DNA of 64,000 nt from JANNUT01 sp046331425 (GTDB lineage: Bacteria; Acidobacteriota; Polarisedimenticolia; J045): contig JAXLQU010000001.1 of the NCBI GenBank assembly GCA_046331425.1, positions 62,001-126,000 of the forward strand, given 5' to 3'. Shown here in pieces: positions 7,232 to 16,499 of this stretch. The notes under the pieces were generated by a model. It worked only from the letters and a program-made list of their open reading frames with translations. It made no database searches and was not told where the DNA came from. The translations under genes and the position numbers were made by a program. Positions within the stretch are counted from its first letter, which is position 1. Every line of letters starts with the position of its first letter.

Positions 7232-9829
7232 GTGCGATCCCGCCTGCCGCTACTCGTGGTGCTCGCGCTGCTCGTGATCGCTGCGTGCAGCTTCCACAGC
7301 TTCTATCTGTGGCGGCAGATCAGTGCCGACATCACCGGCCGCCCGGTCGCGGAGAGCCCACTCGACGCAGGTCCTTTCGACGGAACGATCACCAGGCTGA
7401 CGAACGCTGGTGAAGCTGCTGGGATCGTCATCGGTGATCGACTCGTCGCCGTGGACGGTGTGCCGTTCATGGGGCCGGGCGCGCTGGCGCGGAGTGTCTG
7501 GCGGCAAGACCCTGGAAGCGAGCTGCGAGTCACGATCGAATCGTCGGTTGCGCCGCGCGAACGGCGTGACGTGGCGCTCGTTCTGCAAGCCAGTTCGCCG
7601 ACCGGGCACCGCCAGGTTTCGAGTTTGTTGCTATTGGTAACCCTGCTGATCGCGTCTTTGACGTGTATCGGGATTGGCGCCTTCGTGGTGGCGATCAGGC
7701 CGCACGATCTGCTTGCTTGGGTCTTGCTCGGTTTGATGCTCAGCTTCGCTCAGTTCAGCACGATCTGGGATGGGCTGATCTGGTCACTCCCCCGCGGATG
7801 GTGTCAACTCGCCACGCTGTACCACGTTGGCTCGGCGGCGTTGTGGCCCGTCTGGATGATGTTGTTTGGTCTGTACTTTTGTGGCCCCTTACCGCTGCCG
7901 CGAGTCGCCCGCATGGCGGTGCGCCTGTTGCTTGTCGTGCTCGTGGCGCTTGCCGTGCTGAACGTTGCGATCGAGATGGGAATCCCTGACCACGCGTCGT
8001 CGATCCAAGCGCTCGCACGATTCAGGGCTGGGTTGGGCCGACTCCCGATGGTGGCTCAGATGTCAGCGATCGGGATGTTCTTCATGTCGGTCGGCTGGAA
8101 GAGTGGCATCGCAACGTCGGCAGACACAGCGCGGCGTCTGAACTTGATGAAGTGGGGCGCGATGATCAGCCTCACACCAAGTTTCTTGATCGTTACCGCC
8201 AGCTTGATCAGAGGGCAGGACCCGTTCTACTCGGTTCCCGACTACATCGCGTTGTTCGCTGTGGCGCTGATCTTCGGGTTTCCATTGACTCTGGCCTACG
8301 TGATCGTGGTGCATCGCGCGATGGACGTGCGCGTCGTGTTGCGCCTCGGCTTGCAATACGCACTCGCCAAGGGGGCTGTTCGCACGTTGCAACTGCTTTT
8401 GTCGGCGCTCGTGATTTGGATCGCCGCGCTCGGGATCATTGCCGGAGATGCGTCGCGGCCCGGCCGGCTGCGCGCGGCTGCGTTGGGCGCGTGGGCGGTC
8501 GTGATGCTCGGGCTCGGCGCCAAACGCGTCCATCGCTGGACCGATCGCAGATTCTTCCGCGAAGCGTACGACGCCGAAAAGTTGCTCACGGAATTGACCG
8601 AGCAGATGCGCACCACTGTCGAACTCGAACCGCTCTTGGAGACGCTGACAACGCGTGTGAGCGAGGCACTGCATGTCCCGAAGGTCGCGCTGTTGCTGGC
8701 CACCGACGGCGGATATCGAGTCGCGGCGCAACGCGGGCTCGCGCCGGGCCGAGAGGGCCAGTTGCTGCTGGACGGCGCCGTTGCGCGGGCACTGTCGGGC
8801 GAGCCGCGCCCTCTCAAAGTCTATTGGGACGATCCAGCAAGCTGGCTTCATCTCGCCAGCGGCAGCGAATCCGACAAAGAGTTGCTTCGGCAACTGGAAA
8901 CGCAGCTTCTGCTGCCGCTGTCGATCAAAGGCGAACTGCCCGGCATCTTGAGTCTGGGATCGAAGCTCTCGGAAGAACCGTATTCGCCGCGAGACCTGCG
9001 CTTGCTCTCCTCGCTTGCCGCTCAAGCGGCGTTGTCGCTGGAGAACACGCGTTTGGTGGCTGTGGTTGCGGCCGAAACGGAACAGCGCGTGCGGATGACT
9101 CGCGAGCTCGAGATTGCGCGCGAGGTTCAGGAGCGATTGTTTCCGCAAACGATCCCGAACGTGGCCGGGCTGGAGCTGGCAGGACGTTGCCGGCCCGCGC
9201 TCGGCATCGGCGGGGATTACTACGATTTCCTCGCGCTGCCCGGCGGCCGCGTCGGTGTCGCGATCGGCGATGTCTCCGGCAAGGGAATTCCTGCAGCACT
9301 GTTGATGGCGAGCCTGCGTGCCGCGCTACGAGGCCAGGCGCTCGGTGGGATCAACGATCTGGGTCGGCTGATGGAACATGTGAACACGATGGTCTATGAA
9401 TCGTCATCGTCGAATCGCTATGCAACCTTCTTCTACGCCGAATTCGATCCTGCCGATCGCGTGCTGACCTACTGCAATGCCGGACACAACCACCCGATGG
9501 TGATTCGCGGCGAAGATGCTTCGCGTCAGGTGTTACGCCTGGAAGCGGGCGGGATGGTGGTCGGCTTGATGGAAGGGGTACCGTTCGTGCACGCAACGAT
9601 CGCGCTTCAGTCGGGCGATCTGGTGGTGATGTTCACCGATGGAATCAGCGAAGCACGCAACCGGGCCGACGAGGAATGGGGGGAGTCCGCCCTGCTGGCC
9701 GCGATCGACGCGGCGCCGTCGTCGGCGCCTGTGGCGTTGATCGACACGCTGTTCGCCGCCGCCGATGCGTTTGTCGACGGTGCCAAGCAGCATGACGATA
9801 TGACGCTCGTGGTCCTGCGGCTTGGATGA
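7232..9829 (+). CDS. Membrane PDZ/GAF/SpoIIE-type PP2C phosphatase (RsbU-like)
   Basis: This 865-residue protein starts at GTG 7232. Order of parts: an N-terminal membrane anchor (residues 1-20); a PDZ domain at about 45-125 (AGEAAGIVIGDRLVAVDGVPF); roughly eight to ten hydrophobic segments between about 130 and 430; a GAF-like domain at about 455-610; and a SpoIIE/PP2C domain from about 620 to the end. The PP2C part shows GGDYYDF, IGDVSGKGIPAALLMA and MFTDGISEARN, which carry the metal-binding Asp residues. Such enzymes dephosphorylate anti-sigma antagonists in partner-switching systems. The PDZ should lie outside the membrane and could sense misfolded proteins or peptides (inference). No anti-sigma factor or antagonist gene is nearby. 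Confidence 0.88.
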   Translation: MRSRLPLLVVLALLVIAACSFHSFYLWRQISADITGRPVAESPLDAGPFDGTITRLTNAGEAAGIVIGDRLVAVDGVPFMGPGALARSVWRQDPGSELRVTIESSVAPRERRDVALVLQASSPTGHRQVSSLLLLVTLLIASLTCIGIGAFVVAIRPHDLLAWVLLGLMLSFAQFSTIWDGLIWSLPRGWCQLATLYHVGSAALWPVWMMLFGLYFCGPLPLPRVARMAVRLLLVVLVALAVLNVAIEMGIPDHASSIQALARFRAGLGRLPMVAQMSAIGMFFMSVGWKSGIATSADTARRLNLMKWGAMISLTPSFLIVTASLIRGQDPFYSVPDYIALFAVALIFGFPLTLAYVIVVHRAMDVRVVLRLGLQYALAKGAVRTLQLLLSALVIWIAALGIIAGDASRPGRLRAAALGAWAVVMLGLGAKRVHRWTDRRFFREAYDAEKLLTELTEQMRTTVELEPLLETLTTRVSEALHVPKVALLLATDGGYRVAAQRGLAPGREGQLLLDGAVARALSGEPRPLKVYWDDPASWLHLASGSESDKELLRQLETQLLLPLSIKGELPGILSLGSKLSEEPYSPRDLRLLSSLAAQAALSLENTRLVAVVAAETEQRVRMTRELEIAREVQERLFPQTIPNVAGLELAGRCRPALGIGGDYYDFLALPGGRVGVAIGDVSGKGIPAALLMASLRAALRGQALGGINDLGRLMEHVNTMVYESSSSNRYATFFYAEFDPADRVLTYCNAGHNHPMVIRGEDASRQVLRLEAGGMVVGLMEGVPFVHATIALQSGDLVVMFTDGISEARNRADEEWGESALLAAIDAAPSSAPVALIDTLFAAADAFVDGAKQHDDMTLVVLRLG

Positions 9830-9847
9830 GACGCAGATGATTTCACT

Positions 9848-12256
9848 TCATGGCCAGGTATGACGCGGATACCGCCGCATCAGTTGTTGGCGAAGGGCAG
9901 GGTAGTGCTGCTGCCAGAAGCTCGCGAGATCGGTCGTGATCTGAACCGGGCGTTGGTTGGGCGCAAGCAGATGCACCACCAACGGAACGCGCCCTTCCGC
10001 GATTCGCGGCGTATCGCTCATCCCGGCAAAATCTTGCAGGCGGGAAGCGATCCATGGCGGCTTGCCGCGTTCGTAGTTGATTCGCGCGCGACGACCGCCG
10101 GCGAGTGAGACCCGTTCCGGCGCCCAGCGTTCCAACTGTGAGCGCTCGGCAGCCGTCAACGACGATTGCAGGCTCGACAGCAGATTCGCGCTGCGCAGCT
10201 CCGCAAAGCTGCGGCGTCCCTCACAGAGTGTCGCGAGCATCCGGCGCGCGGCCGCTTCATCCTGCTCAGGAAAACCCGGCACGTGCTGGGCGACAAAGGC
10301 GGTGCGGGCATGCCAAGCGGTCAACTCCTCGGCCTTGGCGAACGCCTCGACCCCACGAGCCAGTGCCTGCTCGGCGAGGTAGTTGGAAACATCGCTTCCT
10401 GCAGGATCGCTGCGGCGTGTTTCGTGGACCACAAGGGTTCGGTATGTCATTCGACTGAGTGACTCGACCCGTTCGGCGGTTGAATTCCACGACAGCTCCG
10501 TACGATCGTTCAGTGCCTCGGGGAACAGATCCAGCAACCATTCCTCGCGTATCTGCGTGGCCGTATCGACGATCGGCGCACGACCCGAGACTTCACGCGC
10601 CGCGACCGCGACGAAGGGGGCTTCACCGAAAGCGGGGCAACCTTCACCTAGGCGCACCGCCCCGCCTTGGCACATCAGTGCCTCACGCTGGGACTTGCTG
10701 CGCAGTTTTCCAACACGATCCGGAAATGCAGCCAACAGAGAAAGCGCCAGCGATTCATCCTCGGCTGTACTCAACGGCCCGAATCGTCCAGCACCAGGCA
10801 CGCCGGCCGCACGCAAGATCTGCTCGCGTGCGCGCGCGATCGGACTGCGCTCGCCGGGCTGGAATGCAGCGACGCAATCGAGCGGATCCCCCTCGAGGCT
10901 CTGATCCTCGAGCAATGCAGCCAACGTCGCGGCGCGATCGGCGACACCTCTGGACTGCGCCTCCAGCATCAATCGCCCGAGTCGCGGCGGCAGCGGAAGT
11001 CGCGCCAGTCTGCGGCCGGTATCGGTGAGCGAGCCATCGTCGTGCACTGCGCCAAGTTCGCGCAGCAACTGTTCTGCGGCGCGAAGCGCAACGGGCGGTG
11101 GCGACTCGAACCATGCGAGTTGCTCGAGGTCGAAAACACCCAACATGCGCAGCATCAACACGGGTTCCGCCAGGTCGCCGCGCGCGATCTCGGGTTGATC
11201 TTGTGCGGGCCACAGATCGTGCTCGAACTTCGTGTAAAGACGCAGCACTCGTCCGGCCGCGACGCGCCCGGCGCGACCGGCACGTTGCGTGGCACTGGCG
11301 CGACTGATCGTGGTGGTCGTCAAGGTGGGCAATCCGGACCACGGTGACCAAGCGGCGACACGCGCCAGCCCGCTATCGACCACTGTCGTGACGCCTTCGA
11401 TCGTCAGCGAACTCTCGGCGATGTTGGTCGCCAAGATCACCTTGCGGTGCGCCGACGGTTGCACCGCGGCGTCCTGCTCGGCCGGCGACAGATCACCGTG
11501 CAATCTGTGAACCTGCGCCGATTCCAAGTCGGTCAGCGCCTCCGCCGTGCGGCGAATCTCCGCCATGCCAGGCAAGAACGCGAGTACATCACCGGCGCTG
11601 CTTTCCGACAGGGCGCGCCGCACGCCGCCAGCGACGCGTTGCGGTAGTGGACGCGGGTCCGGCTTAGCGCCGAATTGAATGTCGACCGGGAATGTCCGCC
11701 CTGGAATCTGCATCACATCGGCGCCCAGGAAGCGAGCCACCGCTTCGGCGTCGAGGGTGGCGCTCATCACCAGGACGCAGAGATCGGGGCGCGAGCTGCG
11801 CTGCAATCGCCGCAACAATGTCAGCGCCAGATCGGTGTGCAGGTGACGCTCGTGAAACTCATCGCAGACCACGATCGACACATCGGTCATGAGTGGATCG
11901 GAGAGCCAGCGGCGTGTCAGCACTCCTTCGGTGAGGAACCAAAGCCGCGTTGCCGTCGAGCCTTGTTCGTCGAAACGGACGCGATAGCCGATGCGTCGCC
12001 CGAGCGGCTCTCCCAACTCGGCCGCGACGCGCCGGGCCGCCATTCGCGCCGCCAGCCGTCGCGGCTGCAGGACAAGAATCTGCTTGTCGCCCGCCACACC
12101 GCCGGTCAAGAGTGCGCTCGGTACGCGCGTCGTCTTGCCGGCCCCCGGCTCGGCAACCAACACCAATCCTCGCGCGGCGCGGAGGCGCGCGCAGATCTCG
12201 GGAAGGAAAGGGTCGATCGGGAGCGGTGACGTCAGCATCGCCACGCAAACCGCCAC
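9848..12256 (-). CDS. hrpB: ATP-dependent RNA helicase HrpB
   Basis: The protein is 802 residues, normal for HrpB. Helicase motifs run in order: Walker A in AEPGAGKTT, motif II as DEFH (Phe in place of the usual Ala of DEAH, as in HrpB), SATLD as motif III, ATNIAESSLTI as motif V, and QRAGRAGR as motif VI. The C-terminal third holds the conserved HrpB extension (RINYERGKPPWIASRLQDF). It is a cytoplasmic DEAH-family RNA helicase whose exact substrate is not well established. ATG 12238, six codons in, is an equally possible start. It is the last gene of a minus operon behind the saccharopine dehydrogenase-like and thioesterase genes, 15 bases after the latter, and converges tightly on the SpoIIE-type phosphatase. 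Confidence 0.93.
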   Translation of the reverse strand: MAVCVAMLTSPLPIDPFLPEICARLRAARGLVLVAEPGAGKTTRVPSALLTGGVAGDKQILVLQPRRLAARMAARRVAAELGEPLGRRIGYRVRFDEQGSTATRLWFLTEGVLTRRWLSDPLMTDVSIVVCDEFHERHLHTDLALTLLRRLQRSSRPDLCVLVMSATLDAEAVARFLGADVMQIPGRTFPVDIQFGAKPDPRPLPQRVAGGVRRALSESSAGDVLAFLPGMAEIRRTAEALTDLESAQVHRLHGDLSPAEQDAAVQPSAHRKVILATNIAESSLTIEGVTTVVDSGLARVAAWSPWSGLPTLTTTTISRASATQRAGRAGRVAAGRVLRLYTKFEHDLWPAQDQPEIARGDLAEPVLMLRMLGVFDLEQLAWFESPPPVALRAAEQLLRELGAVHDDGSLTDTGRRLARLPLPPRLGRLMLEAQSRGVADRAATLAALLEDQSLEGDPLDCVAAFQPGERSPIARAREQILRAAGVPGAGRFGPLSTAEDESLALSLLAAFPDRVGKLRSKSQREALMCQGGAVRLGEGCPAFGEAPFVAVAAREVSGRAPIVDTATQIREEWLLDLFPEALNDRTELSWNSTAERVESLSRMTYRTLVVHETRRSDPAGSDVSNYLAEQALARGVEAFAKAEELTAWHARTAFVAQHVPGFPEQDEAAARRMLATLCEGRRSFAELRSANLLSSLQSSLTAAERSQLERWAPERVSLAGGRRARINYERGKPPWIASRLQDFAGMSDTPRIAEGRVPLVVHLLAPNQRPVQITTDLASFWQQHYPALRQQLMRRYPRHTWP

Positions 12257-12271
12257 ATGGAGCGAAGGCGC

Positions 12272-12748
12272 TTAGAAATGATCGCGGGTCGCGACGCGGT
12301 GAGCGCGCCGCTCTTTGGCTCGTTCGGCGCGTGCCCGTTGTTCATCGGTGGTCAGGACCAATGGGGGTACCGGTGTCGGATGACCGGAGTCGTCGAGTGC
12401 GACCATCGAGATCAAGGCCCGGCACGCGGTAACGCTGACACCGGTGAGCGGTTCCTCGCCCTCGATCGTGACGCGCACTTCCATCGAACTCGAGAACGTT
12501 GCAGTGAGTTCGCCGACCAAAATCACGATCATGCCGGCCTTCACAGGTCGCACGAAGTCGACACGGTCGATCGAAACCGTGACGACCGGCATACGGCAAT
12601 GCCGCATCGCCGCCATCGCCGCGCATTTGTCCGCCAATGACAGCAATCGACCACCGAAGATGTTGCCGTGATTGTTGGTATCGACCGGCAACACCAACTC
12701 CGTCATCTCGACGCGTGAGGCCTCCGGCGTGTACTTCTGGTGCGTCAT
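12272..12748 (-). CDS. Acyl-CoA thioesterase, hotdog fold (YciA/BACH type)
   Basis: The 158-residue protein matches the short bacterial acyl-CoA hydrolases. DTNNHGNIFGGRLLSLADKCA is the family signature, with the catalytic Asp/Asn region before the central helix. FVRPVKAGMIVILVGELT and MEVRVTIEGE follow as hotdog strands. The start is ATG 12748, which overlaps the upstream stop codon by 4 bases; longer open frame upstream has no family resemblance. Members hydrolyse medium or long acyl-CoA to free acid and CoA in the cytoplasm. The C-terminal tail is Arg and Glu-rich (RARAERAKERRAHR). Coupling to a saccharopine dehydrogenase-like gene suggests a shared catabolic or lipid role, but no pathway can be named. 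Confidence 0.9.
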   Translation of the reverse strand: MTHQKYTPEASRVEMTELVLPVDTNNHGNIFGGRLLSLADKCAAMAAMRHCRMPVVTVSIDRVDFVRPVKAGMIVILVGELTATFSSSMEVRVTIEGEEPLTGVSVTACRALISMVALDDSGHPTPVPPLVLTTDEQRARAERAKERRAHRVATRDHF

Positions 12749-13950
12749 GCGATCGGCTCCTCGCGAATCGTCAGATCCAATCGACGCGCCGCCAGTCGCG
12801 CCATGAACTGAGCATGCGGCGTTCCAATCTCCAGTGGGAGCGCACCAGGCTGAACCTCGCCTGCCGCGCACATCTCGGCCACGATCGCCGCCGGATGTGC
12901 GGTACATCGCTCCATGGCGGTAAAGCCGGTCACCGGATCTTGGCGATCGAACAGATCGTAGCGAATTCGCAGTCGCTGTCCGGCGCGCAAACCGATCACT
13001 TCCACGCGAAGCACGACGAGATCGGGGACGGCCGGTTTGTCGATCAGCGGCGTGAGCAAGCGAATCAAGAGATCGCGCGGCCTTACGCTACCGCCCGTCG
13101 AAGTCGGAATCGAGTCCTCGCCGAACAGGCCCAATTCTTTGAAGGTGCGGAATCGCGCGAAGTGTCCCGGGTAACGGAGCGTTCGATACTCGTAGCTTCG
13201 TACGCGCGTGCGGAACGTCTCCGGCGCCGTCGACGTGCCGCCCGATGTCGGTGAGGCTTCCAACGTTCCGACTCGAGGGAACTCGAACGGTTCGATCTCC
13301 GACAAGGTTGGGACATCGACGAGTTTTCCATCGCGCGCGTAGATTGCGTGGCCCGAGTACTCGTTGATCAATCCTTCGGCGCTGAACACCAACCGATAAC
13401 CAAACGGTGGGATCGGCTGTTCGGGGAGACCGCCGCACCAGATTCGCACCTGTTCCGCCTGCTCGAGCGCATCGATTCCGGCGGCTGCGAATGTGTTGGC
13501 CACACCGGGGGCCAGTCCGGTATCAGGAACCAGTGCCACACCAGCGGCGCGCGCCGCGTCGTGCAGCGCCAACAGTTGTCCCGAAATCTCGGTGTTCCCG
13601 CCCAAGTCGACCAAAGAGCAGCGCGCCTCGATCGCGGCACGCGCAGCGCCCGGTGCAAACCGATAGGGCAACGCGCACAACGCCGCGGCGCTCCCCTCCA
13701 TGGCCCGCGTGAGCGCCGCTTGGTCGGCGCCGTCGGCGCAGATCGTTTTGATCGGGATGCCCGGCAACAGCGAGGCGAGCTTGGCGCGCGCCGCGTCGAG
13801 CGCAGCAGGCTGCGCGTCGAGCAGCGACAAGGCGGCGGCGCCCCCGAATCGAGCAAAATCGTAGGCGGCGCAGACGCCTTGGCGCCCCGCACCGAGAACG
13901 GTCGCCGGTCGCCGGGTAAATCCACCCTCAACGGATTTGGTCGTAGACAT
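12745..13950 (-). CDS. Saccharopine dehydrogenase-like NAD(P)-dependent oxidoreductase
   Basis: From ATG 13950 the protein is 401 residues. It opens with a Rossmann nucleotide-binding motif (VLGAGRQGVCAAYDFARFG at about residue 15), then CALPYRFAPGAARAAIEA and LVDLGGNTEIS, typical of the saccharopine dehydrogenase/reductase family (Lys9-like). LVPDTGLAPGVAN and the strand-rich C-terminal half also fit. Family members include lysine 6-dehydrogenase and saccharopine reductases as well as uncharacterised lipid-linked enzymes, so lysine catabolism is only one option. It leads a minus operon with the thioesterase (4-base overlap) and HrpB. It is divergent from the AsmA gene with only 15 bases between the chosen starts, so the promoters must overlap or lie within coding sequence. 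Confidence 0.85.
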   Translation of the reverse strand: MSTTKSVEGGFTRRPATVLGAGRQGVCAAYDFARFGGAAALSLLDAQPAALDAARAKLASLLPGIPIKTICADGADQAALTRAMEGSAAALCALPYRFAPGAARAAIEARCSLVDLGGNTEISGQLLALHDAARAAGVALVPDTGLAPGVANTFAAAGIDALEQAEQVRIWCGGLPEQPIPPFGYRLVFSAEGLINEYSGHAIYARDGKLVDVPTLSEIEPFEFPRVGTLEASPTSGGTSTAPETFRTRVRSYEYRTLRYPGHFARFRTFKELGLFGEDSIPTSTGGSVRPRDLLIRLLTPLIDKPAVPDLVVLRVEVIGLRAGQRLRIRYDLFDRQDPVTGFTAMERCTAHPAAIVAEMCAAGEVQPGALPLEIGTPHAQFMARLAARRLDLTIREEPIA

Positions 13951-13965
13951 GGACGTCAGGCTACG

Positions 13966-16026
13966 ATGGCCGGCACCATGACCGCCATCCCCCCCGCATC
14001 CACCCCTCCCCGCCGCCGATCGGTTCGATGGTTCGTGATCGGGGTCGTCGTCGTGCTCGTGCTGCTTGCAATCGCCGCGATCATCATCCCGCGACTGGCC
14101 GATCCGGAACGACATCGCGGCACACTCGAAGCGGTCTTGTCCGAGGCTACCGGTTGGCGAGCGCGATTGGGGAAACTCGACGTGACGATCTGGGGCGGTG
14201 TCGCGGTGCGTGTTCAGCCGGTGACGCTGATCTCACCATCGGGCGAATCGTCGGTGCAAATCGAAGCGGTCGAAGTGCGCGCGTCGCTGTGGCCGCTGCT
14301 GTCCGGCAAGTTGGAAGTCGAGAAGGTGTTGCTGGTTCGGCCGCAGTTGATGTTGGTACGTCAACCCGATGGCCGATGGGAGTTCCCGCGCGCGTCGAAA
14401 GATCAGGCAAAGACCGACGACCAGGGGAATACGAACTCGCCGCAACTACCGACGAGCGGGACGCCGGCAGCGGACGCGGCCGGCAGCGGGTCATCGCCAG
14501 CGCGCGCTCGCGCCGACTCCGAGGCCGACACGTCGGTTCCCACGACTTCCGGCAACACGATCTCGATTGGCGAAATCGAGGCGCGTGGCGGGACGCTACG
14601 CATGGTCGATCGTTCCGCAGCGCCGGGCGGGACGCTTGCGATTCAAGAACTCAACGCGCTGATCGCTCCTGCGACGGGGCGGCTTTGGGGCCAAGCGCGC
14701 TTCGCGGCCGGGCCCGGGAAGATTTCGTGGCAAGGCACGATCCTCGACGGCGTCCAACTCGACATCGAATCGACCACGGCGCAGGTGCTGAGTGATTGGT
14801 TCGGCAAGGCGACCATTCGACCGTCGGGGACGTTCTCCGCGCGCGTGCGTACGACAGGGTGGACCCGTGCCGATCTGCAGGCCGAAGGGGATGGACTCGT
14901 GATCCTGGCCGGCGATGCGGCGCTGCCCCATGTCACCGTGCGTGGCGCGGTGTTGCGCGATGAGATCGCGAACGATTGGTCGCTCGATGGCACGGTCGAT
15001 CTGGGTGAGCTGGTGATGATCGGCGGTGGACGGTTTGCTCCGTCGCTCGACATGACATGGCGTGCGCAACACGAGCCGATCGAAAACGCGATCGGCGCGC
15101 TGGCGGCGCTCGGCCCACTGCCGGTGCGCGTGGCGCCTCCCGGTCAGTTCGATGCGGTCGTGAGTTTCTCCCGGCGCATCGACGGGCCTCTGTCGGTGAG
15201 TGCGCGGGCGAGCGTCACGGCAAAGTCGATGTCGGTCGATCCCTCCCTCCCCGCGCTCGACCGCGTGCGCGCGACGCTGCAGTTGGATCAACGCGGTCTG
15301 TTCGTCGAGCCGCTGGAGGGTGCGCTCGCCGGCGGTCCGGTCCGACTGGTTGCGCAACTCACCCCCGCCGCGACGGACAGCATGCTGACGTTGAGCGGCA
15401 CTGTGCGCGCTGCATCGCTCGAGTCGTTGTTGCGGGCAACCGGCGCCTCGCAGACGTTCCCGGGTAAGGCCGACCTCGATCTAAACCTCAAATGGGCGTT
15501 GGCTCGTGGGCGCACACTCGAGTCGTTGAGTGGGAGCGCTGTCGTCGTCGCCACCGATGTCGTGTTGCCGGCGTGGAAGCCACTGGGCGATGACGCCACG
15601 CGGCTCGATCGTGTCGACGGGTCGCTGCTGATGGATGGGCTGCCCTGGAAACTCGAAGGTGTACGCGCGAGTGGACCAACTATTTCGGTGGTAGGAGGGC
15701 ACGGCACGCTGCACCCGCGACGCGGCAACTTCGACTTACCGTTGGATGTGACGCTCACGCCCGAAGCCTCGCGTCTGGTGACACAACGAGTCTCCGCGCT
15801 GAAACATCTGCAAGGGGACGACGGACAACTGCAAGTCTCGGGGAAGGTGAGCGGTCCTTTTTCTGCTCCGCAGGTGTCGCTCGATCTCGAAAAATCGCTG
15901 TTGAAATCGGGGCAGAAGCCGCAGGATCTGGCGCGTGGACTTTTGGGCGACTACCTCAAGCGCAAGCAAGACAAACGAGACAAGAAGAAGAAAAAGCCGC
16001 CCGCGGCCGGTTCCGGTGGTCCATGA
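13966..16026 (+). CDS. AsmA family protein
   Basis: The start ATG 13966 has an AGG six bases upstream; ATG 13978 is an alternative. The 686-residue product has a short basic N-terminus and one membrane segment (FVIGVVVVLVLLAIAAIII, about residues 22-42), then a long periplasmic part of AsmA type. VTIWGGVAVRVQPVTLISPSGE and VRASLWPLLSGKLEVEKVLL match the repeating AsmA strand pattern. A low-complexity Ala/Ser/Gly/Asp-rich linker lies at about 150-185. The last 25 residues are strongly basic. AsmA-like proteins are thought to bridge the periplasm and help lipid movement to the outer membrane. It is the first of four coupled genes, overlapping the DUF2752 gene by 4 bases. Confidence 0.87.
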   Translation: MAGTMTAIPPASTPPRRRSVRWFVIGVVVVLVLLAIAAIIIPRLADPERHRGTLEAVLSEATGWRARLGKLDVTIWGGVAVRVQPVTLISPSGESSVQIEAVEVRASLWPLLSGKLEVEKVLLVRPQLMLVRQPDGRWEFPRASKDQAKTDDQGNTNSPQLPTSGTPAADAAGSGSSPARARADSEADTSVPTTSGNTISIGEIEARGGTLRMVDRSAAPGGTLAIQELNALIAPATGRLWGQARFAAGPGKISWQGTILDGVQLDIESTTAQVLSDWFGKATIRPSGTFSARVRTTGWTRADLQAEGDGLVILAGDAALPHVTVRGAVLRDEIANDWSLDGTVDLGELVMIGGGRFAPSLDMTWRAQHEPIENAIGALAALGPLPVRVAPPGQFDAVVSFSRRIDGPLSVSARASVTAKSMSVDPSLPALDRVRATLQLDQRGLFVEPLEGALAGGPVRLVAQLTPAATDSMLTLSGTVRAASLESLLRATGASQTFPGKADLDLNLKWALARGRTLESLSGSAVVVATDVVLPAWKPLGDDATRLDRVDGSLLMDGLPWKLEGVRASGPTISVVGGHGTLHPRRGNFDLPLDVTLTPEASRLVTQRVSALKHLQGDDGQLQVSGKVSGPFSAPQVSLDLEKSLLKSGQKPQDLARGLLGDYLKRKQDKRDKKKKKPPAAGSGGP

Positions 16027-16499
16027 GCGAGACGGTGGTTTTTCCCGAGCCGCTCGCTCAACGGCGGATCGGACCGCTGGCACTGCGCTTGTTGCCTGCC
16101 TCGCACCCCAGCGCCGATCTGGAAGTCGTTGCGGCGCTCGTCGGCGCGCTCGGTCTGCTTGGGTTTTGGTTTCTTCCGTTGATGCAGTTGGCCCCTTTCG
16201 TTGGTGAGTGCCGCTTCAAGCACTGGTTCGGTTTTCCATGCGGCACCTGCGGGATCACGCGCGCGGTGCTGCTGATGCAGCATGGAGATTGGGGCCTGGC
16301 AGTGCGGATGAATCCGCTCCTGGTTGCGGGGTTGATGATCGCGATTGGCTACACACCGGTGGCGTGGGTCCTCTGGCTCGGCAAGTTCCCGCGTCCACGC
16401 CTCGCGGCACTCGGTCGCGCTGGGCGTTGGCTGCTCTTCGGACTCGCCGCGGGCGCATTCGTCATCAACTGGGGATTTCTGATCGCGGATGGGCGATGA
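16023..16499 (+). CDS. DUF2752 small membrane protein
   Basis: This 158-residue protein has the DUF2752 signature FPCGTCGITRA near the middle, with paired Cys. Three hydrophobic stretches follow or flank it (ALVGALGLLGFWFLPLMQLA, NPLLVAGLMIAIGYTPVAWV, WLLFGLAAGAFVINWGFLIA), so it is an inner-membrane protein. The biochemical role of DUF2752 is not known. Its start overlaps the AsmA stop (ATGA at 16023-16026) and its stop overlaps the next start in the same way, so it is made within a tightly coupled operon. Its place after AsmA suggests an envelope role, which is inference. Confidence 0.88.
   Translation: MSETVVFPEPLAQRRIGPLALRLLPASHPSADLEVVAALVGALGLLGFWFLPLMQLAPFVGECRFKHWFGFPCGTCGITRAVLLMQHGDWGLAVRMNPLLVAGLMIAIGYTPVAWVLWLGKFPRPRLAALGRAGRWLLFGLAAGAFVINWGFLIADGR

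Noticed and set aside
8063..9399. Long open frames on both strands within the SpoIIE phosphatase gene
   Set aside because: They overlap the GAF and PP2C motifs in another frame and lack start signals and domains.
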